The position numbers and the translations under genes were made by a program. From Ancylomarina sp. DW003 (lineage in GTDB: Bacteria; Bacteroidota; Bacteroidia; Bacteroidales; Marinifilaceae), in contig NZ_JAKJSD010000018.1 in NCBI RefSeq assembly GCF_029029505.1, positions 23,627-87,626 of the forward strand: DNA of 64,000 nt. The letters are read 5' to 3'. The stretch's first letter is position 1, and every line of letters starts with the position of its first letter. The notes beneath the pieces are model-generated. The model had not been told where the DNA came from, did not search any database, and saw only the letters and a program-made list of their open reading frames with translations. Shown piece after piece: positions 54,106 to 63,259 of the stretch.

Positions 54106-57036
54106 ATGATTAAAAATATTCTCATTTTTTTAACCTTAAGTCTCAGTATCTATTCTTGCGATACTACAAAAGACTATACTCAATGGGTTGATCCCTTTAT
54201 TGGAACCGGAGGACATGGTCACACATACCCTGGTGCACAAGTTCCATTTGGTATGGTTCAACTAAGCCCTGATACACGTAACGATGAATCATGGGATGGT
54301 TGTGGAGGCTATCACCACTCCGATTCTTCAATTATCGGTTTTAGTCATACTCACTTATCCGGAACCGGAGTTTCTGACTATGGAGACATTCTGTTAATTC
54401 CAATAACCAGAGAGATAAATTTGAATTCAGGAACAAGTCAAAAACCTGATTCCGGCTATCGATCTCGTTTCTCTCATGAATCGGAAAGCGCAGAACCAGG
54501 CTATTATTCTGTTTTTTTAGATGATTACCAAGTTAAAGTAGAGTTATCTGCTACAGAAAGAGTTGGCTTTCATCGATACACATTCTCCGAAACAGGCGAT
54601 GTAAACATCTTACTTGACCTAATACACAGAGATCCGGTAATCGATTCTGAAATTGAAATTACTGGTCCCAACACAATACAAGGAAAAAGAAGATCAAAAT
54701 ATTGGGCAGGAGATCAACACTTATTCTTCGCCATTGAATTTTCAAAACCATTCAATTCTACAACAATCTATAAGAATCAAACAAAAATAGCTTCTTCCCA
54801 AAAAGCAAAAGGAAAAAAATTACAGTCAACAGCACTCTTCTCTGTTGAAGAAAGCGAACAACTTGAAATAAAAGTCGCTCTATCAGCTGTAAGTGCTGAA
54901 GGAGCAAGAAAGAATTTAGAACAAGAATCAGCACATATCGATTTCGATAAAGCCAGACAATTGGCAAGTACCAAATGGAATAATAGCCTTAGTAAAATTG
55001 AAGTTGAGGGTGGTTCTGCAAAAGAAAAAAGAATCTTCTATTCAGCTCTTTATCATTCATTGCTAACGCCTAATATCTCACAGGATGTTGATGGTAAGTA
55101 CAGAGGTATGGATGGAAAAGTACACCAGGCAACAGATTTTACCAATTATACTGTCTTCTCTCTTTGGGATACTTTTAGAGCCCTGCATCCTTTACTGAGT
55201 ATTATTGAACCTGAACGAACAAGTGATTTTGTGAAGTGTTTGGTACAAAAAAGTCAGGAATTTGGCGAATTACCTATGTGGGAGTTGGCTTCAAACGATA
55301 CAAGATGCATGATCGGCTACCATGCTGTATCACTTATTGCCGATGCACATGTTAAGGGCATCACTAATTTCGAGCTTGAAGAGGCTTATGTTGAAATGAA
55401 GAAAACAGCCATGCTCGACAAACGTGGTCTAAAAGCCTATAAAACCTTAGGCTATGTACCTTCAAACAAAAGTAGTCAAGGCGTATCAAAAACATTGGAA
55501 TACGCTTATAATGACTGGTGTATTGCGCAAGTTGCTAAAGCTTTAAACAAGCAAGAGGATTACGATTATTTCATGAATCGTGCTTCTAGCTACAAAAATA
55601 TTTACGACCCTTCAGTGGGATTTATGCGAGGTAAAAATGATGATCATACTTGGGTTAAAGATTTTGATCCAACTGCTGTTGGCTATAATTATACCGAAGG
55701 AAACTCATTCCAATACAGCCTGTTCGTTCCTCACGACATTGCAGAAATCACCAACTTACTGGGAGGTAAAAAAGAACTGGAAAACTGGCTCGACAGATTG
55801 TTCACAACCGAAATGGAACATGAGTTGGAAGAACTAACCGATGTGAGCGGGCTTATTGGTCAATACGCTCATGGTAACGAGCCAAGTCATCATATGGCTT
55901 ATCTGTATAACTATGCCAATGCCGCTTGGAAAACTCAGGTTATGGTACGAAAAATCATGAATACTCAATATAACGATACGCCTGCAGGTTTGTGCGGAAA
56001 CGAAGATTGCGGACAAATGTCAGCCTGGTATGTATTAAGTGCCATCGGGTTCTATTCCGACTGTCCCGGATCACCAAATTATTCAATTGGTTCTCCAATT
56101 TTCGACAAAGTCACCCTTCATCTTGATAATGGTAATACATTCACAATAGAGACTAAAAACAATGGTGAGGTACAACAATATATTCAGTCAGTCCAATTAA
56201 ATGGGGATAAATGGAATCAAACTTCTATACCCCATTCTGCAATAAGAGAGGGTGGCAAACTCATCCTGAACATGGGAGCTGATGCAAACAAGAATTGGGG
56301 ACAAAAAATTAAAGATTCAGAATCTAATTATCAATCATCGCCTATAGTGTATCTTTCAGAACCATCAGATGTTTTTATAGATAATTTTACTGTAGACATT
56401 AAATGTGATGATCCGCAAGCTGAAATCTACTATACGCTTGATGGTTCTAAACCATCCAAAGCAAGTCAACAATTCAAGAAAGCCTTTACCCTAAATGAAA
56501 GTACAGATATAAAAATGCGATCGTACAAAAAGGGCTGCAAGCCTGGCTATGTCGTGCACAGACAAATAAAAAAACAAAAGGCTCTGGATTTAAAGATTAC
56601 TGAAATTAAAAAAGGTCTTCGCTATTCATATTATGAAGGTATTTATAGGTCAGTTTACGATTATGCTCCCGATTCACCTGTTCACACAGGACTTGTTTCC
56701 ATTCCAACACTTGATGTTTGCGATAGAGTGGAATGGATAGGTTTGAGTTTCGATGGTTATATCAAAATTCCTCATTCAGGAGAATACACATTTTATATGT
56801 CTGCCAACGATGGTTGCAAACTAACAATCAATGATGAAGAACAATTTGAAAGTGATGGCAGAAAATCTCATGCATTTGGTCAAAAGTCAAATTTAAAATT
56901 GGCAAAAGGCTATCATAAAATCGAATTCGGTTTCTATCAGTGTTCCGATAAAATTAACTTAAAAGTAGAATGGGAAGGACCAAATATAAAAAAACAAGCC
57001 ATTCCGGCACAGGTCTTCTATCATTCAAAAGAATAA
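54106..57036 (+). CDS. GH92 alpha-mannosidase 3 with CHB_HEX_C-like and PA14-like tails
   Basis: The protein has about 976 residues from ATG 54106 (MIKNILIFLTL); the longer in-frame start at 54067 lies in a hairpin and is rejected. The lipobox is IYSC. The GH92 catalytic part runs to ~740 with WVDPFIGTGGHGHTYPGA, HGNEPSHH near residue 589 and GNEDCGQMSAWY near 632. Note Glu where the two neighbours have Asp (GNDDCGQ). About 200 extra residues follow: a chitobiase C-terminal-like domain (DPQAEIYYTLDGSKPS, IKMRSYKKGCKPG) and a PA14-like domain (GYIKIPHSGEYTFYMSANDGCKL...KVEWEGP). These probably bind glycan. Its target may differ from those of the two shorter GH92 enzymes. Confidence 0.9.
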   Translation: MIKNILIFLTLSLSIYSCDTTKDYTQWVDPFIGTGGHGHTYPGAQVPFGMVQLSPDTRNDESWDGCGGYHHSDSSIIGFSHTHLSGTGVSDYGDILLIPITREINLNSGTSQKPDSGYRSRFSHESESAEPGYYSVFLDDYQVKVELSATERVGFHRYTFSETGDVNILLDLIHRDPVIDSEIEITGPNTIQGKRRSKYWAGDQHLFFAIEFSKPFNSTTIYKNQTKIASSQKAKGKKLQSTALFSVEESEQLEIKVALSAVSAEGARKNLEQESAHIDFDKARQLASTKWNNSLSKIEVEGGSAKEKRIFYSALYHSLLTPNISQDVDGKYRGMDGKVHQATDFTNYTVFSLWDTFRALHPLLSIIEPERTSDFVKCLVQKSQEFGELPMWELASNDTRCMIGYHAVSLIADAHVKGITNFELEEAYVEMKKTAMLDKRGLKAYKTLGYVPSNKSSQGVSKTLEYAYNDWCIAQVAKALNKQEDYDYFMNRASSYKNIYDPSVGFMRGKNDDHTWVKDFDPTAVGYNYTEGNSFQYSLFVPHDIAEITNLLGGKKELENWLDRLFTTEMEHELEELTDVSGLIGQYAHGNEPSHHMAYLYNYANAAWKTQVMVRKIMNTQYNDTPAGLCGNEDCGQMSAWYVLSAIGFYSDCPGSPNYSIGSPIFDKVTLHLDNGNTFTIETKNNGEVQQYIQSVQLNGDKWNQTSIPHSAIREGGKLILNMGADANKNWGQKIKDSESNYQSSPIVYLSEPSDVFIDNFTVDIKCDDPQAEIYYTLDGSKPSKASQQFKKAFTLNESTDIKMRSYKKGCKPGYVVHRQIKKQKALDLKITEIKKGLRYSYYEGIYRSVYDYAPDSPVHTGLVSIPTLDVCDRVEWIGLSFDGYIKIPHSGEYTFYMSANDGCKLTINDEEQFESDGRKSHAFGQKSNLKLAKGYHKIEFGFYQCSDKINLKVEWEGPNIKKQAIPAQVFYHSKE

Positions 57037-57061
57037 TTCTCAACAACAAACAACACCTGTC

Positions 57062-57095
57062 TTCTCCCTTGAAATTAGATATGCTCAAGGGAGAA
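57062..57095 (+). other. Hairpin between third GH92 and manA
   Basis: Perfect 11-bp arms TTCTCCCTTGA / TCAAGGGAGAA around a 12-base loop, with no T run. It belongs to the same pattern of hairpins between genes of this cluster. Confidence 0.55.
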
Positions 57096-57146
57096 AGACA
57101 TTTCTCAAGAAACACAGATCATCTTTTACTATCAAAATTATTGAGT

Positions 57147-58121
57147 ATGCATTTATATCCTATGAAGTTTTCTCCAATCCCTAAAGAAACAATTTGGGGT
57201 GGAAACAAATTAAAAACCATTCTCTCTAAGGATTTCCCTTCTAACAAAAAGATTGGCGAAAGTTGGGAGATATCTGGTGTTAAAAATGATATATCTATTG
57301 TATCCAACGGACACTTAAAAGGAGAAAGCTTAAATAATCTCATCCTAAATCTGGGGCCGCGGCTTTTAGGAGAAAAAGTGTATCAAAATTTTGGTCAAGA
57401 GTTCCCTCTTCTTATTAAGTTCATTGATGCAAACGATGCCCTATCTATTCAGGTACATCCCGATGATACACTGGCTAAAAAACGCCACAACTCTTTGGGG
57501 AAGACAGAGATGTGGTATATTTTAGATGCCGAAGAAGATGCCAGTTTAATTGTGGGATTTAATCAAAAAGTTGATCAAAAACTCTATCAGCAAAAGCTAA
57601 AGGAAGGAAACCTTGAAGAAATTTTAAATTCCGAGAAAGTTGAAAATGGCTCTTGCTACTTCATTCCTGCAGGTCGGGTTCATGCCATTGGCAAAGGCAT
57701 TCTTTTAGCAGAAATACAGCAAACATCAGATATTACCTATAGAATGTATGATTGGAATCGGGTTGACAAACTAGGTCAATCACGAGAATTGCATACCGAT
57801 TTAGCTCTTGATGCCATAGATTACACACATGAGAATCAATATGCAACAGAGTATACGTCTGATATAAACGAACCTACGAATCTTGCTACTTCCAATTACT
57901 TTACAACGAACCGCTTAATATTTGATAAAGAAATTAAACGTGATTACACTCACTTAAATTCCTTTGTCATTTATATCTGTTTGGAAGGTGAGTTTGATAT
58001 CTTTTATAATGACGAAAGAACACAAGTAACAAAAGGAGAAAGCATCTTAATCCCTTCAGAATTAAAAGACTTAGATCTCATACCAAAAGCTAAAGCTGAT
58101 TGTCTGGAAGTCTATATTTAA
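57147..58121 (+). CDS. manA: Mannose-6-phosphate isomerase (type I, short form)
   Basis: The protein has about 324 residues from ATG 57147 (MHLYPMKFSPIPKETIWGG), the start that matches the usual LYPLKF...IWGG opening of the family; the upstream in-frame extension to 56970 overlaps the GH92 gene and is rejected. Zinc-site motifs include LSIQVHPDD, GKTEMWYIL and FIPAGRVHAIGKG. It interconverts mannose-6-phosphate and fructose-6-phosphate. As the last gene of the cluster it completes the route GH92 mannosidase, MFS import, ROK kinase, isomerase, glycolysis. The gene is short, like the Bacillus enzyme. Confidence 0.92.
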   Translation: MHLYPMKFSPIPKETIWGGNKLKTILSKDFPSNKKIGESWEISGVKNDISIVSNGHLKGESLNNLILNLGPRLLGEKVYQNFGQEFPLLIKFIDANDALSIQVHPDDTLAKKRHNSLGKTEMWYILDAEEDASLIVGFNQKVDQKLYQQKLKEGNLEEILNSEKVENGSCYFIPAGRVHAIGKGILLAEIQQTSDITYRMYDWNRVDKLGQSRELHTDLALDAIDYTHENQYATEYTSDINEPTNLATSNYFTTNRLIFDKEIKRDYTHLNSFVIYICLEGEFDIFYNDERTQVTKGESILIPSELKDLDLIPKAKADCLEVYI

Positions 58122-58152
58122 TTGAAAGGGTAAACTAATTATGAAATTGGAT

Positions 58153-58256
58153 GTAAGGGATAGAGAGAGGTGAAAATGGTTTTGGTTAGTCGGTAATGGG
58201 GAAAGTTCCAATCTTAACAGGTGAACTTTCCCATTAACCTTTCTCTATATCCTTAC
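58153..58256. terminator. Long convergent terminator structure
   Basis: An inner hairpin TAATGGGGAAAGTTC (58194-58208) / GAACTTTCCCATTA (58223-58236), with a one-base bulge, is enclosed by outer arms around GTAAGGGATAGAGAGAGG (58153) and CCTTTCTCTATATCCTTAC (58238-58256). It lies between manA (plus) and the CPBP protease (minus) and overlaps the end of the latter. Confidence 0.5.
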
Positions 58257-59185
58257 TCCTTATCCCCTTCTACACGCTGGTTCATAAGAGCAAAATTCCA
58301 ATTGTATTTTTTAGCTAGAATCGAAATAAGAATTGCACCCAATAGAATAAATAAAAATAAATCATATAAAGTTGGAGCCATATCTTTTACTTTAAAAAGA
58401 GCATTTGTTTGAAAAACCGATGCATTTGATGTTGTAAAGATCGCTATAAAAGCATTATTGGCAGCATGAGCTCCCATAGCTGTTTCAATACCATCATCTA
58501 GGACTGCCATCAATCCAAAAAAGACACCAAAAATAATATAATGAGGCATCATAACCCAAAATCCATATTCCTTTACCTCTGGGTTTGCATAGTGCATTAA
58601 ACCAAATAGAACAGCTGGCAAAATTGCCGCCATCCATCTACTTCTTGTCCACCTAGCAACACCCTGAGCTAAATAACCTCTAAATAAGACCTCTTCAAAA
58701 GTCGTTTGAAATGGAATTAACAATAGGGCAACTAAAACCAATGGGATAAAAGTTGAAACATTAAAATTCAATGTAAAATCTCCAGGGTTAAGGAAATACT
58801 CAGCAATTAGATTTATCAACATTAAGCCTCCCCAAATACCTGCAGCATAAAAGAATCTATTCCAGCGTATCTTCTTCGTTCCATTTATTTGCTCGCTTAA
58901 AGTTCGCTTATGGTAAGCCTCAACAATAGCTTTTAAAACCCATAGACCTACAGCAAATGAAATTATCATCAGTGCTAAACCCAGATTCAAATCAATACCT
59001 TGAGCTTCAAAATCAAGTATGTTACTAAAATCTCCTTCTCCATTATTTGATGCGATTATTACTCCGATAACCAAGCCTAAGGGCAACATACCTAAGAATC
59101 CCTGAGCTAAGAATGTTATAATTGGAACTAGGATATATTTCCACCACTGATTAGGCCCTTTCAGGGCACGTTCTAAATACTGCAT
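58253..59185 (-). CDS. CPBP-family intramembrane protease
   Basis: The 310-residue membrane protein has about eight hydrophobic segments. The CPBP (Rce1/Abi) motifs are present: FEEVLFRGYLAQG (EExxxR), FGLMHYANPE (motif 2 His) and MGAHAANNAF (motif 3 His/Asn). Members are glutamic-type intramembrane peptidases or scaffolds. It stands alone between manA and the DEAD-box gene, convergent with the former. No immunity or bacteriocin genes are close, so its substrate cannot be inferred. Confidence 0.9.
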   Translation of the reverse strand: MQYLERALKGPNQWWKYILVPIITFLAQGFLGMLPLGLVIGVIIASNNGEGDFSNILDFEAQGIDLNLGLALMIISFAVGLWVLKAIVEAYHKRTLSEQINGTKKIRWNRFFYAAGIWGGLMLINLIAEYFLNPGDFTLNFNVSTFIPLVLVALLLIPFQTTFEEVLFRGYLAQGVARWTRSRWMAAILPAVLFGLMHYANPEVKEYGFWVMMPHYIIFGVFFGLMAVLDDGIETAMGAHAANNAFIAIFTTSNASVFQTNALFKVKDMAPTLYDLFLFILLGAILISILAKKYNWNFALMNQRVEGDKE

Positions 59186-59251
59186 ATTCTTATTTTTGTA
59201 ATTAACTGGTTTTGTTTTCGGGTTTTAAACCTAAGAAAAATAACATAAAGC

Positions 59252-59284
59252 AAAAAAAAACGCTCAGTTGAAATGAGCGTTTTT
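59252..59284. terminator. Intrinsic terminator of the DEAD-box gene
   Basis: The arms ACGCTCA and TGAGCGT are flanked by A9 on the left and T5 on the right, so read on the minus strand the stem ends in a run of nine T. It stops transcription from the DEAD-box gene before the CPBP gene and could work in both directions. Confidence 0.8.
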
Positions 59285-59345
59285 AGATGATATCCTGATA
59301 TCAAACTATAAAGTGTGTTGATAGCAAGATTAATATTTTTGAAAA

Positions 59346-60674
59346 TTATTTTTTCTTTCGCTTCGCATTTCGCTTGGCATTTCTTTTCTTATTCTCTCTT
59401 TGTTTCATCAAGCCTTTTGATCCTGAAGGTGTTTTAGAATTCTTTGCTGATTTTTCATGAAAACCACTTCCCTTCTTAGCATCAAGTCTTACCCTAACAT
59501 TTCGAGTTTGTATCTTCTCGTCTTCCAAAAGTTGAGAGGTTAATTCAACTTCTTCAGGAACTTCTTCTAAAGCAACTGGTTGCTTAATTAATGCCTCAAC
59601 CTGCTCCATCAACTCCTGTTCTTTCTCATTCACAAAACTAATGGCAATACCTTCTTTGTCAGCACGTCCTGTACGTCCCACACGATGAACATATTCAACG
59701 TAATTACTTGGCATATCGAAGTTAATCACATGACTCACATTCTCAATATCGATACCACGGGCAGCCACATCAGAAGAAACAAGAACTCTGGCACTTCCCT
59801 CTCTAAATGAGTTCAATGCATTAAGTCGGGTATTCTGAGCTTTATTCGAGTGAATCACACTCAAGTCGTCGCCCAACATTTCCTCCAAACGATCGACTAT
59901 ACGGTCTGCATTTTTCTTTGTTTCCGTAAAGATCATCACCTTATTAAAAACCTCTTTATCTTCCAATAAAAATTTCAAAAGGCTCACCTTACTCAAGATA
60001 TTCTTGACATGGTATTGTTTCTGATGAATATTCTTAACCGTACTTGCCTGTGGGGCCACCTCAATTCGTTGTGGATTTAGCAAGAAATCATCAGATAATT
60101 TAGCTACAATATCGGAGAAAGTAGCCGAGAACAATAGATTTTGATGCTTTTCCGGAAGAATTTCGAAAATAGCCTTAAGTTGAGGCATAAATCCCAAATC
60201 CATCATTTTATCTGCCTCATCAATCACCAAAGTTTTAATCGTAGAAAACTTAAGGATTCGAGTCATATAAATGTCCATCAAACGACCAGGAGTAGCAACA
60301 AGAATATCAACACCTTCATACACTTTTTCTTTCTGAGTATTGATATTCACACCACCGTAAAGTCCTAAAGCACGAATATTCATATACGGCGTCAACAGCT
60401 CAATAGTTTCGCAAACCTGCACCACCAGTTCACGAGTAGGTACAACAACCAAAGCTCTTGGATCCATTCCTTGAGCATAGCCTAATTTCATAAGAATAGG
60501 CATCATATAAGCCAAGGTTTTCCCCGTACCTGTTTGAGCTATACCAATCACATCCTTACCTGAACGAACAGGAGAAAAAACCTCTTTCTGAATGGAAGTT
60601 GGTTTATCAAAACCTGCATCGGCAAGTGCGTTTAATATTTGCTTACTTAATTTGATGTCTTCAAATGAACTCAT
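59346..60674 (-). CDS. DEAD-box RNA helicase (RhlE-like)
   Basis: This 442-residue helicase has the complete motif set: Q motif with GFDKPTSIQ, motif I AQTGTGKT, Ib TPGRLMD, DEAD in VIDEADKM, SAT in LFSATFSD, and in the second RecA domain IFTETKKNADR, SSDVAARGIDIENV and HRVGRTGR. The C-terminal ~70 residues are strongly basic (KSAKNSKTPSG... RNAKRNAKRKKK), suited to RNA binding. It probably acts in ribosome assembly or RNA remodelling, often cold-related in this family. It is a single gene with its own terminator. Confidence 0.92.
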   Translation of the reverse strand: MSSFEDIKLSKQILNALADAGFDKPTSIQKEVFSPVRSGKDVIGIAQTGTGKTLAYMMPILMKLGYAQGMDPRALVVVPTRELVVQVCETIELLTPYMNIRALGLYGGVNINTQKEKVYEGVDILVATPGRLMDIYMTRILKFSTIKTLVIDEADKMMDLGFMPQLKAIFEILPEKHQNLLFSATFSDIVAKLSDDFLLNPQRIEVAPQASTVKNIHQKQYHVKNILSKVSLLKFLLEDKEVFNKVMIFTETKKNADRIVDRLEEMLGDDLSVIHSNKAQNTRLNALNSFREGSARVLVSSDVAARGIDIENVSHVINFDMPSNYVEYVHRVGRTGRADKEGIAISFVNEKEQELMEQVEALIKQPVALEEVPEEVELTSQLLEDEKIQTRNVRVRLDAKKGSGFHEKSAKNSKTPSGSKGLMKQRENKKRNAKRNAKRKKK

Positions 60675-60773
60675 ACTCTCTTTTATTTTGTAGAAATTTG
60701 CGCAAAAATAGTCATTTTATTCCGAGTAGACTGACATAGACAAACATTAAAGTTAGAAAGTGCAATTTAGAAC

Positions 60774-61286
60774 CTAAAATAAGCTTTGAACTTCTTCTTT
60801 TAAAAAAGAAATAGCTTCAGAATGAGCCGATTTTTTATCTTGCATATGAGCCTCGATAACAGCTTTGGACAAATTAATAGAACTATCCGAAGGAACCAAT
60901 TGCAAGGCTTCCGCATTCACCAATTGAACCAGACTTTCTTTTGCCGTCTTAATCAACATCCAGGCTTGTGGTGTTACGTATAACTGCTGCGATAAGTTAT
61001 GCTCAAATTCACCTCGTATCATCGTTAATAAAACCTGATGCAACTGTTGATTACTCATATCTGGCTTATTTTCTCTCAAGACTAAAGATTCAGGGTGAAT
61101 ACGCTCCAATAAAATGATTAGTCGTTCGTAAGCTTGCAAGCGTATAGGTGTTATAGCCTTCTGGTTATTCAGAAAAACATCCAGTTTCATTTTTTTTTCC
61201 TCCTTAAGCAACATAGCTTTTATAAGAAAATAGGCTGTTGCAAAAACAACCAAAGCTGGCAAGGTGTATTTTAATAATTCAAGCAT
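60774..61286 (-). CDS. Conserved hypothetical membrane-anchored protein
   Basis: This 170-residue protein has one N-terminal membrane segment (LPALVVFATAYFLIKAML) followed by a predominantly helical, charged cytoplasmic part (LDVFLNNQKAITPIRLQAYERLIILLERI, MIRGEFEHNLSQQLYVTPQAW). I know similar proteins as Bacteroidota-restricted hypotheticals but cannot assign a function. It lies upstream of the DEAD-box gene on the same strand with a 99-base gap and is divergent from the aminotransferase gene. Confidence 0.75.
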   Translation of the reverse strand: MLELLKYTLPALVVFATAYFLIKAMLLKEEKKMKLDVFLNNQKAITPIRLQAYERLIILLERIHPESLVLRENKPDMSNQQLHQVLLTMIRGEFEHNLSQQLYVTPQAWMLIKTAKESLVQLVNAEALQLVPSDSSINLSKAVIEAHMQDKKSAHSEAISFLKEEVQSLF

Positions 61287-61548
61287 GACAAATTTATGTG
61301 TAAGATTGTGAAATAGTCTTTTCTAATAATCTTTTAGTCTTTAAATGTTTATCTATAGAACAAGTGCTTACGAATAAAGAATTATAAATGAAGCTGCTAT
61401 GAATATTCTAAGTTAAAACAATATAGATTACAATGTAAAACTAAAAATTTAAGAAACAATATTTCTCGGTACCGACACCTGTCCTATGTTTAAAAACATT
61501 ACTTTTGTAAAACATCAAGCTATTTTCCAAACCTCAAAAAACATTAGA

Positions 61549-62742
61549 ATGTTAAAAGTATCAAATCGTGTTACTTCCATGGAATTATCCCCAACGCTTG
61601 GCATGTCACAGAAAAGCAGGGAGATGAAAGCACAAGGAATTGATGTGATTAATTTAAGTGTAGGAGAACCTGATTTTAGAACCCCCGATCACATTAAAAA
61701 AGCGGCTTTTAAAGCCATTGAAAACAACTTTTCGTATTACTCACCAATTCCTGGTTTTGTAGCCTTAAGAGAAGCCATTTGCACCAAACTTAAAAGGGAT
61801 AACCAATTAGATTATACCCCGGAACAAATCGTTGTTTCTAATGGAGCAAAGCAGTCCATTTTAAATGTAATGATGTCGGTAATTGACAAAGGTGACGAAG
61901 TTATTATTCCAAGTCCATACTGGGTGAGCTATGTTGAAATTGTAAAATTAGCGCAAGGTGTCAATGTTTTTGTTCCTGCTGGAATAGAGCAAAATTTTAA
62001 GATCACACCTGAACAACTTGAAGCTGCCATTACACCTAAAACCAAAGCCTTTCTTTTTTCTTCGCCCAACAATCCAACAGGAAGTGTTTATTCTAAGGAA
62101 GAACTTAAAGCTTTAGCTCAAGTATTCGAAAAATATCCTGATATTATTATTCTGTCCGACGAAATTTATGAACATATCAACTATGTTGGGAAACACGAAA
62201 GTTTAGCACAATTCGATTCTATTAAAGATCGGGTGGTTATTATTAATGGTGTATCAAAAGGTTATGCCATGACCGGATGGAGAATTGGTTATATAGCTGC
62301 TCCACTATGGGTTGCTCAGGCTTGTAGCAAGCTGCAAGGCCAAATGACTTCTGGTGCTTCAAGCATTGCTCAAATGGCTTCGGTAGAAGCTTTCAATGGC
62401 GATCAATCTTGCACTCAGGAAATGAAAAAAGCCTTTAAACAAAGACGTGAAAATGCTTTTGACTTATTAAAAGAAATCCCCAGCTTTGAAATTAATAAAC
62501 CGGATGGCGCCTTTTACTTTTTTCCTGATGTCTCAAAATTATTCGGTAAAAGCTGTAATGGTCAAATGATAAATAACCCTACCGATCTTAGCCTTTATCT
62601 TCTTGAGAAAGCTAAGGTAGCAACCGTTACGGGTGAAGCTTTTGGTGAACCTAATTGTTTAAGATTATCCTACGCAACCAGCGAAGAAATTATGACTGAA
62701 GCTATTTCAAGAATCAAAAATGCCCTTGATAAATTGAACTAA
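61549..62742 (+). CDS. Aspartate-type class I aminotransferase
   Basis: The protein has 397 residues from ATG 61549 (MLKVSNRVTSMELSPTLG), the usual length for this branch; the in-frame ATG at 61486 would add an unlikely 21 residues. Fold type I PLP motifs are present: LSVGEPDFRTP, SNGAKQSI, SPNNPTGSVYS, ILSDEIYEHI, the PLP Lys in GVSKGYAMTGWRIGY and LRLSYATS near the end (substrate-carboxylate Arg). It probably transfers the amino group of aspartate to 2-oxoglutarate; related branches use aromatic amino acids or prephenate. It is monocistronic with a terminator at 62763. Confidence 0.9.
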   Translation: MLKVSNRVTSMELSPTLGMSQKSREMKAQGIDVINLSVGEPDFRTPDHIKKAAFKAIENNFSYYSPIPGFVALREAICTKLKRDNQLDYTPEQIVVSNGAKQSILNVMMSVIDKGDEVIIPSPYWVSYVEIVKLAQGVNVFVPAGIEQNFKITPEQLEAAITPKTKAFLFSSPNNPTGSVYSKEELKALAQVFEKYPDIIILSDEIYEHINYVGKHESLAQFDSIKDRVVIINGVSKGYAMTGWRIGYIAAPLWVAQACSKLQGQMTSGASSIAQMASVEAFNGDQSCTQEMKKAFKQRRENAFDLLKEIPSFEINKPDGAFYFFPDVSKLFGKSCNGQMINNPTDLSLYLLEKAKVATVTGEAFGEPNCLRLSYATSEEIMTEAISRIKNALDKLN

Positions 62743-62762
62743 AGTCAAATGACATAACTGAT

Positions 62763-62795
62763 AAAGCTGACTTCAAAAGAGTCAGCTTTTCTTTC
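62763..62795 (+). terminator. Intrinsic terminator of the aminotransferase gene
   Basis: Arms AAAGCTGACT / AGTCAGCTTT enclose a 7-base loop and are followed by TTCTTTC, a T-rich tail. Confidence 0.75.
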
Positions 62796-62911
62796 ATCCT
62801 CTAATCACATACAGGTCAGCAACATGAATAAACTATTCAACACAGATCGTTTTTTCTTCCACCTATTCTTTTGTGATTTATAATACATAAAGTATATTTA
62901 CAGGGAGTATT

Positions 62912-62985
62912 CGGGATGTGGCGCAGTCCGGTAGCGTACTGGTCTGGGGGACCAGGGGTCGCAAGTTCAAATCTTGTCATCCCGA
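62912..62985 (+). tRNA. tRNA-Pro, anticodon GGG
   Basis: A 74-base cloverleaf: acceptor CGGGATG pairs with CATCCCG, the D arm contains GCGCAGTCCGGTAGCGT, the anticodon stem CTGGT/ACCAG holds loop CTGGGGG with anticodon GGG (reads CCC and CCU), and the T arm has GTTCAAATC. The discriminator is A and CCA is not encoded. It starts 127 bases after the terminator of the aminotransferase gene. Confidence 0.93.
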
Positions 62986-63207
62986 CGAATTATTAAGGGA
63001 AATACGAAAGTGTTTTCCTTTTTTTATCTATGCTGAAAACCCTTTAAACATAGGAAGTTTACAACAAGTGACATTTATCCACCCATCACTACTGTTTACA
63101 TAGTATTGAAATATACGAGAAAACTAAATAAACAAAACAAGCTTCGATTTAAATTTGGTAGCAACATGGTAGTAACATTTTTCTCATAATAAACACTTTA
63201 AAAACAA

Positions 63208-63234
63208 AAGCTGCAACGCATCACGAAGCAGCTT
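63208..63234 (-). terminator. Intrinsic terminator of the DUF6266-like gene
   Basis: Arms AAGCTGC (63208-63214) and GCAGCTT (63228-63234) form a stem which, read on the minus strand, ends in GCTTTTGTTTTTAAAG, a T-rich tail. It lies 26 bases after the stop of the minus-strand gene. Confidence 0.65.
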
Positions 63235-63259
63235 AAAGAAATCAGAATTTAGAAAAAAT

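Noticed and set aside
56970..57146. N-terminal extension of ManA overlapping the GH92 gene
   Set aside because: The extension is unlike the family; the canonical opening LYPMKF...IWGG starts at 57147.
58253..59185. CPBP protease as part of a bacteriocin immunity or defence system
   Set aside because: No toxin, peptide or partner gene lies near it; its neighbours are metabolic and housekeeping genes.
61486..61548. Longer start of the aminotransferase
   Set aside because: Class I aminotransferases of this branch begin close to the NRVTSMELSPT segment, which fits ATG 61549.
63143..63172. GTAGCAACATGGTAGTAACA repeat-like stretch after tRNA-Pro
   Set aside because: Two imperfect 8-base copies are too short to support an attachment site, and no copy of the tRNA end was seen.
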